Assembly: GCF_016863115.1 (NCBI RefSeq)
Contig: NZ_BOOG01000033.1
Location: 1-64,000 of the forward strand
Length of the DNA stretch: 64,000 nucleotides
Source of the DNA: Sphaerimonospora thailandensis
GTDB lineage: Bacteria > Actinomycetota > Actinomycetes > Streptosporangiales > Streptosporangiaceae
Reading direction: 5' to 3'
Shown in pieces: positions 50,691-57,576 of the stretch. Position 1 is the stretch's first letter, and each line of letters begins with the position of its first letter. The notes under the pieces are model-generated. The model searched no databases, was not told the origin of the DNA, and saw nothing but the letters and a program-made list of their open reading frames with translations. A program made the translations under genes and the position numbers.

Positions 50691-50842
50691 CGTTTCACCG
50701 ATTGTTAGTGAGGAATTGTTAGATATAGCAGTAAAGCGAGATGTGCCCCCAGAATGGTTGTAATCAGATTGTTTCGCTGCGTCTGGTGAGACGATCCAGG
50801 CCATGGGTCATCTAATGGAAAGGCGGTGATTGGAGGGTCTGA

Positions 50843-53350
50843 GTGGAGTCCTCGGAGTCATCCGTACATCTGGTCTATTTAGTGACATATTGCCGTAAGT
50901 GGCGCGCGTGGGGCCCCGACAGCGGCGAGGCTGAGGATCGCATCATCAGCGAACTGCTCGAATCTCCGGGCAGTGCGAACAAGGTGTGGCTGGCGGACAC
51001 GCCGGAGGGCCTGCTGGACAACGTGACGTGGCACACCGGCGCCGATGCCCTGCGAGAACTCGAAAAGGGTAACAAGGAAGTCGACCGGGCGAGGCGGGAT
51101 ATCGAGGCCGGTTACCTCGCCGCGGCAGACCACCTCCCCTGGTGCCACGTGCTGATCCACCCAGATCACGAGGTGGGAGAGTTCCGAAAGCCGGAGAGCG
51201 GCCGGAAACCGTGGATCTTGCTCGATATCCAGTTCCGGAACCGCTGGAGCTCCCGAATCATGGTCATCGGCGTCAGCTTCTGGGCCGGGGATCCCGCGTG
51301 GGCGCCGGAGAAGGCCGGACGCTGGTTGCCGCCGAAGGACGGTGACCGGGCGCGGCATGAGTGGTTTGTGGACTACGAGCGGCAGGCGCGGGAGTACGTG
51401 GAGGGCCACTTCCAAAAGGTGAATCAGGACCTTCAGGAGGAGTACGCCGCGCCGGAGTTCTGGATCGCCATGGAGGGCGACGTCGTCCGGAAGCAGGTCG
51501 TCCGGAAGCAGGTCGTCCGGAAGCAGAGGGCGCAGCCGACACATGACGCGGTCGGAGAGCAGGAGTTGCGGTCCGCGCGTGATCTGTACGAGACGATGCA
51601 CGGGACCGTCTCGCCCCGCGACGTGGACGAGCGTCCCAGGCTGTTCCGCAAGGTGGGAAGGCGTCCCGGGATGCGGTGGCGGCTGTTCGCCGACGACCTC
51701 GATCTGGCCTTGAGCAGTGCCGACGTGTGTGTGGTGCCCATCCGGCGTGGCGATCGGAAGGTGCGGGAGTGCTACGTCGTGCTGCCGAAGACGCCGCACC
51801 TGAACGGCACCGTCGTGGGGGAGCAATTCCGGTCGGCGGTGGTCGGGCTGCTGTCCTTGGAGACGCTGGTGGCGTCCGGTAACGACATCAGCAACGACCT
51901 GGAGGTCTGGCGGGAGCACGCCATGATCTACCAGCACGCCGCGCGTACGATGAGCGCGCTGTGGGACGGAGTGGCCTCCCATCTCCCGATCCGGCGCTGG
52001 CTGAGACTGAACCGGGCGCACCGGGCCGTGGAACTGATCCATCTGACCCTCCTGCAGGGGATGGCGGACCTCGCCGACGTGGCCAGCCACCTCGATGAGC
52101 GGGTCCGTCGGATCGAACGGCTGGAGCACCTGGCCGACGACCAGTTCGCCGCGACGCTCGGCTGGGCGGGCCGAGGGCTGCGCGAGGCACTGGATGACGC
52201 CAGCCGCTTCACGACTGTCAAGCGACGTGGGACGCAGGCACGCTACGTGGTGGACCGGGCCACGGAGCAGTACAAGAACCTGCTCGAAGCGATGGCGCAC
52301 GCCTTCGACGAGCGCCGTGTCCGGGAGTTGGAGGTGCTGCAGCGGGCGGGTTTCTGGCTGAGCGTCGCGGTGGGCGGCTTCGGAGTGTTGACGTTCATGG
52401 ACTTTTTCATGAGCGTTGACAAGTGGCCCGTGTCCACCTTCTTCATGGAGCCCACTGGTGAGAAAAACGGTGAGCCCGTCAGCACAGGGCTGAAGCCGGG
52501 GACATGGGCCATTCTCGCGCTGCTGTTCCTGGGCATGGTGGGCTCGTGGGCATACTCCGTGTGGTTGCGGCGGATGGGGTCGATCTGGTTTCACCGCACG
52601 TTCCGGAAGCTGGAGCGGTATCTGCGCCTGTCCTCCACCCGTGAGCTGGAGTTGATGCGGGCGGGGATCACGGCACCCTCCCCGAAGCAGCGGCGGAAGC
52701 GTTACCGGCGGCTGTCGTCCACGCAGGGAGTGAATCAGATGCGCCTCGAGGCCACGCCCCTGCCGCCGGAGGAGTGGACGAAGCGGGACGAGGACCTGGC
52801 CGGCCGGTTCGCCGAGCTCTGGGACGCGGCGACGCTCCATGCCGAGCGCGGTTCGTCGTGCAGGCCGCCGGTGCCGGACCGGGCTGACGGGGATCGGCGG
52901 AAGCCGGTCTGGCCGCGCGCGACGCGGGCGGCTCTGCGTGGCCAGTGGTGGACGATCAGTGACCTCGCCATGCAGCGCAATGACATCGAGGCGCTGACCG
53001 TGCGGACGCTGCTGCTGGCGGAGCGGACGCCGACCCTGCGCAGGTACGGGCTGCCACGGCTGGCGCTGCTGCACCGGCACTGCGGGCGACTGCCCGTCAA
53101 TTGGTTCGGTGATTTCGACGGTGTGCCGAAGACGGAGTTGAAGATGGTCTTCGCGGCGGCCGGATTGCCGGCCGGTAAGGCAGAGGAGGTCGACAAGTCC
53201 CTGACGAAACGGATCGCCGACACCAAAGCGCTGATCGCGGGGCGGATGGGGGAGAGGGAGAAGGTCGAGGCGGGCAAGAAGGAGATCATGACCGCCCAAG
53301 ACCTGCTCGTCGCGATCAATGAGGAGCTTGAAGACCGCCGCAGTTCATGA
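50843..53350 (+). CDS. Large two-TM protein of unknown function
   Basis: The protein has 835 residues from GTG 50843 (GGAGGG upstream). No family recognised. Residues 1-210 are mixed alpha/beta; 330-500 are long charged helices (RAVELIHLTLLQGMADLADV; DERVRRIERLEHLADDQ). Two membrane helices follow at about 503-523 and 554-576, and a soluble 260-residue C-terminal domain. Long helices running into two close TM segments recall CorA topology, but no GMN motif is present. A 15-bp unit (VVRKQ) is repeated three times at 51482-51526. It stands alone next to a truncated gene. Confidence 0.8.
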   Translation: MESSESSVHLVYLVTYCRKWRAWGPDSGEAEDRIISELLESPGSANKVWLADTPEGLLDNVTWHTGADALRELEKGNKEVDRARRDIEAGYLAAADHLPWCHVLIHPDHEVGEFRKPESGRKPWILLDIQFRNRWSSRIMVIGVSFWAGDPAWAPEKAGRWLPPKDGDRARHEWFVDYERQAREYVEGHFQKVNQDLQEEYAAPEFWIAMEGDVVRKQVVRKQVVRKQRAQPTHDAVGEQELRSARDLYETMHGTVSPRDVDERPRLFRKVGRRPGMRWRLFADDLDLALSSADVCVVPIRRGDRKVRECYVVLPKTPHLNGTVVGEQFRSAVVGLLSLETLVASGNDISNDLEVWREHAMIYQHAARTMSALWDGVASHLPIRRWLRLNRAHRAVELIHLTLLQGMADLADVASHLDERVRRIERLEHLADDQFAATLGWAGRGLREALDDASRFTTVKRRGTQARYVVDRATEQYKNLLEAMAHAFDERRVRELEVLQRAGFWLSVAVGGFGVLTFMDFFMSVDKWPVSTFFMEPTGEKNGEPVSTGLKPGTWAILALLFLGMVGSWAYSVWLRRMGSIWFHRTFRKLERYLRLSSTRELELMRAGITAPSPKQRRKRYRRLSSTQGVNQMRLEATPLPPEEWTKRDEDLAGRFAELWDAATLHAERGSSCRPPVPDRADGDRRKPVWPRATRAALRGQWWTISDLAMQRNDIEALTVRTLLLAERTPTLRRYGLPRLALLHRHCGRLPVNWFGDFDGVPKTELKMVFAAAGLPAGKAEEVDKSLTKRIADTKALIAGRMGEREKVEAGKKEIMTAQDLLVAINEELEDRRSS
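51482..51526 (+). repeat. 15-bp tandem repeat, three copies, in frame
   Basis: GTCGTCCGGAAGCAG occurs at 51482-51496, 51497-51511 and 51512-51526, perfectly conserved, encoding VVRKQ three times. Perfect identity shows recent expansion; copy number could vary by replication slippage without breaking the frame. Confidence 0.9.
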
Positions 53351-53448
53351 CGTCCCCCTCATGAGTTGGGGCCGAGGGAGAGGCGGGTCTGGACCCGTCG
53401 AGCGGCGACCGGAAAAGACCTCTTCGGCTTCGGAACGCATCGAACAGG

Positions 53449-54019
53449 TCAGCCGGCCGCGGCGGCCTTGCGCAGCAGCACCGCCCGTTCACGGAGGTTG
53501 CGGCACAGCCGGGCGGCGAGTTCCAGTTCGGCCTGTGCCTCGGCGGTCCGGCCGAGGCGGGCGAGCAGCTCGCCGCGTACGCCCGGGAGCAGGTGCGACC
53601 CCGGCAGGCGGTTGGATGCGACCAGTTCGTCCACGATCGACAGTGCCTGCTGTGGTCCGTTCGCCATCGCGACGGCGACGGCTGAGTTCGACGACGGGGG
53701 ATGGGGCCACGCGGCCGAGCGCCTCATACAGCAGCACGATGCGTTCCCAGTCGGTCTCCGGCACCGAAGACGGCGACGTGCTCGGCGGGCCGCCCGTGGC
53801 TGCGAGCGTCACAGCTGGCCGGTCCGCTCGCGCCACGCCCTGGGCCGGGTCGTCCAGGCCCTCGGCGGCGACGAGCACGCCGGCCCGGACCAGCTCCTCG
53901 TTGAAGCGGCCGACCGCATCGAGCATCTGCTCCATGGGCGTGTCCATCATCTTGGCGATGGATTCGTCGGTGCCCCGCATGATCAGCATGTACTTCGCCG
54001 TCGTCGATCTCCTTGCCAT
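53449..54019 (-). pseudogene. Fused remnant: 5' part of a DGPF/YCII gene joined to the 3' part of an ECF42-type sigma factor
   Basis: From ATG 54019 the reverse strand reads a DGPF-domain start (KYMLIMRGTDESIAKMMDTP; RFNEELVRAGVLVAAEGLDD). After about residue 72 it changes to the C-terminal domain of SigJ/ECF42-type sigma factors (TDWERIVLLYEALGRVAPSP). A one- or two-base loss near 53683 shifts frame, and the rest continues in another frame: AVAVAMANGPQQALSIVDEL, then HLLPGVRGELLARLGRTAEA, to the stop at 53449. ECF42 genes are normally next to DGPF genes, so an internal deletion explains this. Confidence 0.75.
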
Positions 54020-54292
54020 CGGGGTCGCCTGTCGACCCTCTCACCCCAAGGTCGAACGGGGCAGCCGCAAATCGACACCGCGGAGCAAACTCAGGTGATT
54101 TCGCTCCGAACGCTCCGCCTTCCGGCGCCGCTCCGGCCGCCAGGTTGAGCGAGCAGACCAACTGGATCCAGCGGGTTCAGCGCGGGCCTGGTCGACGTGC
54201 CGCGCGAGCTCGGGGGCGGGTCGATGCAGCGCTGGTCCCCAGCACCGGGACGGTGGCGCTGCCGCGATCGCCACGCTGAAGCCTGGGGAAGC

Positions 54293-55495
54293 CTAGCTCC
54301 GCGGGAGGTCCTTGACGAAGACGATCCCGTCGTTTTCGTCAAGGTGGGCCGGGTCCAGGGGGGAGTAGCCGAACCAGGGGGACACCCGGGGGGTGGGCCG
54401 GGCGCCGGCGAGGGCGGCGGCCAGCCGGCGGGTGTCGACGACGTAGCGGTCCTGCGGGAGTGCGTACAGGAGCTCTTCGACGGTGTCTGGTGGCGGGGTG
54501 TCCACTCCCTGGTGCCGGATCGTGCCGACGGCCGTAGCCAGGAAGGCGTACTCCTCGCCCAGGTGGGCGCTTACGATCGCGCCGGCGCTCCACCACTCCA
54601 GCGGCAGGCCGCCCATCCGCATCGTGCTCTTGTTCCGCTGGAGATGGCCGTTGTGGGCGTGGGCCAGCGCCGGGCCCCGCTCGGCGATGGCGAGGAGGTT
54701 GGCGGCCATCATCGAATCCCGGATCGCGCACAGCCGCGTCAGGCGGCTCGGTGAGGTGTCGGCCATCCAGAAGTGGTAACGCAGCAGGCCGGTGGCGGTG
54801 CGCCCGTACAGGCGTGCCCGGTCCCAGTCGCCTCGTGAGGACACCGCGATCAGGTGCGGCGTCTGCGCGTCGAGCAGCGCCACCAGATCGTCGGCGAGCA
54901 GCCGCAGTTGACTGGCCTCGGCCGACTGCCCCGCGGACTGGGACGGGTCCATCATCGCGGCGGGATTGGTCCACCGGTCGTCGGCGCCGAGCAGACGGTC
55001 GAGCGTTTCCGCTGTGCAGGGGAGCAGGTCCGCGTCCACCCGGGCCGCGAGGTAGCCGTGGAGTGCGGTGAGGGCCTGGCGGGGGCTGGCGGCGTGGCTG
55101 ATCTCCAGCGGGCCGTCGACACCGGCGAAGCGCAGCCGCTCGGACGCGGGCCGACCGTCGTTGTACGCGCGCATCCAGCGCACGAGCTCGCGGTTGGCCG
55201 CGGACGCGCCCCACCCGTGGCTGAAGCCGCGCTCCATGACCTCGTCGAGAGCGCCGGTACCCGAGGTGACGTAGTCGTCCACGACCAGGCCCATCATGCA
55301 GTCGCTCTCGATTGCGATCGTCCGGTAGCCCTCCCGCTCGACGAACTGGCGGAAGAGCTCGTTGCGCAGGTCGAGCAGAGTGTCCTCGCCGTGGGTGGGC
55401 TCGCCCAGGGCGAGCAGTCGCGGCCGGGCCGGGAGCAGCTTCATGACGGCAGCGGCCTCGACGGCATGAGTGGTGTCTTTGATCCCAATAGTCAC
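54293..55495 (-). CDS. Erythromycin-esterase-family protein
   Basis: The protein has 400 residues from GTG 55495 (frame open to GTG 55555). Family motifs: LLALGEPTHGEDTLLDLRNE (active-site His/Glu), RTIAIESDCMMGLVVDDYV, GFSHGWGASAANRELVRWM, and AHAHNGHLQRNKSTM (His). EreA/EreB hydrolyse the macrolide lactone; many homologues are not resistance enzymes. It is divergent from a double-MerR regulator, probably its activator. Confidence 0.88.
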   Translation of the reverse strand: MTIGIKDTTHAVEAAAVMKLLPARPRLLALGEPTHGEDTLLDLRNELFRQFVEREGYRTIAIESDCMMGLVVDDYVTSGTGALDEVMERGFSHGWGASAANRELVRWMRAYNDGRPASERLRFAGVDGPLEISHAASPRQALTALHGYLAARVDADLLPCTAETLDRLLGADDRWTNPAAMMDPSQSAGQSAEASQLRLLADDLVALLDAQTPHLIAVSSRGDWDRARLYGRTATGLLRYHFWMADTSPSRLTRLCAIRDSMMAANLLAIAERGPALAHAHNGHLQRNKSTMRMGGLPLEWWSAGAIVSAHLGEEYAFLATAVGTIRHQGVDTPPPDTVEELLYALPQDRYVVDTRRLAAALAGARPTPRVSPWFGYSPLDPAHLDENDGIVFVKDLPRS

Positions 55496-55510
55496 ACCTT
55501 CGACAGTATC

Positions 55511-55570
55511 GTTGAACCTTCGGTTTAAACTTTTACGATGAACCTCTGCTTTCACCGGGTGGAACCTTCA
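55511..55570. promoter_or_regulatory. Candidate MerR-type control region
   Basis: GAACCT occurs at 55514, 55540 and 55562. AACC-TTC-GGTT (55515-55525) is an inverted repeat and GTTTAAAC (55523-55530) a perfect palindrome. The stretch is AT-rich and lies in the 77-bp gap between the esterase-like gene and the double-MerR gene. Confidence 0.45.
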
Positions 55571-55572
55571 AC

Positions 55573-56286
55573 ATGAGGCCAGTGGATCTGGCGCGCGAGC
55601 ACGGCCTGTCCACCCAGGCGATCAGGAACTACGAGGACGCCGGCATCCTGCCCGCCACCGGACGCAGCCCCCACGGCTACCGCGCCTACGCGCCGCTGCA
55701 CGCGCAAGCCCTGCGCGCGTTCCTCGCCCTCGTGCCCGGGCACGGCCACCAGACGGCCACATCGATCATGCAGGCGGTCAACCGGGACGCGACCGAGGAC
55801 GCACTGCGGCTCATCGACGAGAGCCACGGCCAACTCCTCGACGACCGCCGCACCCTCCAGGCCGTCGAAGCCGCGCTCCACGACCTCGCGCCCGTGCCGC
55901 AGGAACGCGGCGACACGTTCATCGGCCCCCTGGCCAAGAGGCTCGGCATCCGCCCGGCCACCCTGCGCAAATGGGAACGGGCAGGCCTGGTTCGGCCGCG
56001 CCGCGACCCGCAGACGGGCTACCGGGTCTACAGCGCGGCCGACGTGCGCGACGCCCGGCTGGCCCACCAGCTCAGACGGGGCGGCTACCTGCTGGAGCAG
56101 ATCGCCCCGCTGATCGCCCAGGTCCGCTCCGCCGGCGGCGTCGCACCGCTTGAGTCGACGCTGCACGGCTGGCAGGCCCGCCTCTCGGCCAGGAGCCGCG
56201 CCATGCTCACCGGCGCCGCCGCCTTGGAGGCCTACCTCAGCTACCGACCGGCCCCGCCCGAAGGCGGACCGACTGCACCAGCGTGA
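55573..56286 (+). CDS. Double-MerR transcriptional regulator (TioE-type)
   Basis: The protein has 237 residues and contains two MerR helix-turn-helix domains. First: MRPVDLAREHGLSTQAIRNY then EDAGILPATGRSPHGYRAYA. Second, from about residue 118: GPLAKRLGIRPATLRKWERA then GLVRPRRDPQTGYRVYSAAD. Between them is a helical region. This matches the TioE family. It is likely to regulate the divergent esterase-like gene and itself. A paralogue lies at 60034. Confidence 0.9.
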   Translation: MRPVDLAREHGLSTQAIRNYEDAGILPATGRSPHGYRAYAPLHAQALRAFLALVPGHGHQTATSIMQAVNRDATEDALRLIDESHGQLLDDRRTLQAVEAALHDLAPVPQERGDTFIGPLAKRLGIRPATLRKWERAGLVRPRRDPQTGYRVYSAADVRDARLAHQLRRGGYLLEQIAPLIAQVRSAGGVAPLESTLHGWQARLSARSRAMLTGAAALEAYLSYRPAPPEGGPTAPA

Positions 56287-56481
56287 TGGCCAGGCCGTAC
56301 GCCGGCGACGTGAGGGCGTCGCTGGCCGCGGCCACGATCGTGTTCAATCTGTTCGGCCGGTAGGCGTTGACGCCCGGGGGCTCGGCGACCAGGATGCGCG
56401 TGGTCCGCCCAGTGGCTGCTCGGTGCAGGGCCGCTCAATGCCGCTGCCAGGAGGAGACAAGCGGAGCCAGTCGCTGAGCGA

Positions 56482-56507
56482 GTGATATCACCATGACGGA
56501 CTTAAGT
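56482..56507. promoter_or_regulatory. Palindromes in the vapBC promoter
   Basis: GTGATATCAC (56482-56491) and ACTTAAGT (56500-56507) are perfect palindromes just upstream of TAGCAT (56510-56515) and the GTG at 56522. They fit an operator for the ribbon-helix-helix antitoxin. The short distance from TAGCAT to the start suggests a leaderless mRNA. Confidence 0.5.
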
Positions 56508-56521
56508 GATAGCATTGAACG

Positions 56522-56818
56522 GTGAAACAACTGCTGCTCCGGATCGATGACGACCTGCATCGGCGCATCACCCGTCGGGCTCACCGCACTGGCCGATCCA
56601 TCAACGCGACCGCCGGAGAGATCCTCGCGAGGGGCGTCGCCGGTGAGGCGCTCGACGCGCGGGCAGAACTGCGCGCCCGGGCCCGCCGCCTGGGTGTCCT
56701 CGCGGAAGGTTGTGTGTCCCAGACGTCACAGGTGACCAGTGCTGAGCGCGAGCGCGCTCTAGAAACGACCGAGGGTATCGGCCCCATTCTTGACCGGCTC
56801 TGGGCCGAAGGTCGCTGA
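56522..56818 (+). CDS. VapB-type antitoxin (ribbon-helix-helix)
   Basis: The protein has 98 residues. KQLLLRIDDDLHRRITRRAH and RTGRSINATAGEILARGV form the RHH DNA-binding fold. The C-terminal acidic/helical tail (SAERERALETTEGIGPILDR) would wrap the toxin. GTG 56522. It is 8 bp from the PIN-domain toxin gene. Confidence 0.88.
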   Translation: MKQLLLRIDDDLHRRITRRAHRTGRSINATAGEILARGVAGEALDARAELRARARRLGVLAEGCVSQTSQVTSAERERALETTEGIGPILDRLWAEGR

Positions 56819-56826
56819 CCGCCGCC

Positions 56827-57273
56827 ATGCTCACCTATGTCGACTCCTCCGTCCTCGCCTGTGCCTACCTTCGTGACGAGCCTGGGCACGGCCGGGCTCG
56901 TGAGCTGCTGGAAGATCCTGAGCACCTGTTGGTGACAGGCACGCTGACGGTGGTTGAAGTGACCGGCGTTCTGGTGCGCGCGGCACGCACGCAACGGCTG
57001 ATGGATCTGGACGGAACTCTCGCGGTTCTCGCGTCCGACCTTGGCGAAGACGGTCCTGTCACGCTGCTCGCCGCTCCGCGTGAGATAGTCGAACGGCGCG
57101 CCACCGAGATCGTCTATGCCTACGCGTTGCGTGCGCTCGACGCGATTCACCTCGCCCTGGCCGAGATCGCGGCGGTTCCTCTTCTGGAGGATGAGGGCGA
57201 CAAGCTCGGCTTCGCCAGCCGCGATCGCTTTCAGGCGCAGGCCGCCGAAGCACTCGGCTTCGCTCTCGTATGA
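56827..57273 (+). CDS. VapC-type PIN-domain ribonuclease toxin
   Basis: The protein has 148 residues. Acidic metal residues of the PIN fold: D6 (MLTYVDSSVLACAYL), E44 (TLTVVEVTGVL), D in LRALDAIHLA and D in FASRDRFQAQAA. VapC toxins cleave tRNA or rRNA; the antitoxin upstream blocks them. Start ATG 56827. Confidence 0.9.
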   Translation: MLTYVDSSVLACAYLRDEPGHGRARELLEDPEHLLVTGTLTVVEVTGVLVRAARTQRLMDLDGTLAVLASDLGEDGPVTLLAAPREIVERRATEIVYAYALRALDAIHLALAEIAAVPLLEDEGDKLGFASRDRFQAQAAEALGFALV

Positions 57274-57351
57274 TGCGGAGGACGAGTGCGACGAGCGCCG
57301 TCGCGCCGTACGACAGCCAGCGTCTTCCGCCGCGCGGGGACTGGGAGCGTG

Positions 57352-57435
57352 CGCAGCCGGGCCCTGCGGCTCCTGGTTCTCCGGCTGGGTGTAGAACTCA
57401 TACTCCTGATCGGGAGTCATCGGTGTATCGCTCAT
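57352..57435 (-). pseudogene. N-terminal remnant of a small RHH-type gene
   Basis: GGAGGG precedes ATG 57435 on the reverse strand, and MSDTPMTPDQEYEFYTQPEN then QEPQGPA reads like the N-terminus of small actinobacterial CopG-type proteins. After that the frame runs into low-complexity Ser/Arg sequence and on into the antisense of the vapC gene, so the DNA-binding part is missing. Confidence 0.35.
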
Positions 57436-57576
57436 CGGTCCCTCCGGAATTGGTCCGCGAGGCCCGGAGCGGCTAGACGGAAGCGATCCGGTCACCTCCG
57501 GCGCGCGCGACTCCGTACCAGCGGCACTCATATTTAAGGTGGTGATCCGCGCATATCCGCGCTATATCGTTCTTGC

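Noticed and set aside
50879-53299. 806-residue open frame antisense to the two-TM protein
   Set aside because: Low-complexity His/Pro/Gln/Arg composition, typical of antisense frames in GC-rich DNA; the plus frame has a ribosome binding site and TM helices.
54020-54292. Small frames between the DGPF/ECF42 remnant and the esterase-like gene
   Set aside because: Pro/Arg-rich, conflicting frames on both strands, no family signal.
56287-56440. Reverse-strand open stretch reading AEPPGVNAYRPNRLNTIVAA
   Set aside because: Protein-like but only about 45 codons, without start, and no family recognised; not enough to call a remnant.
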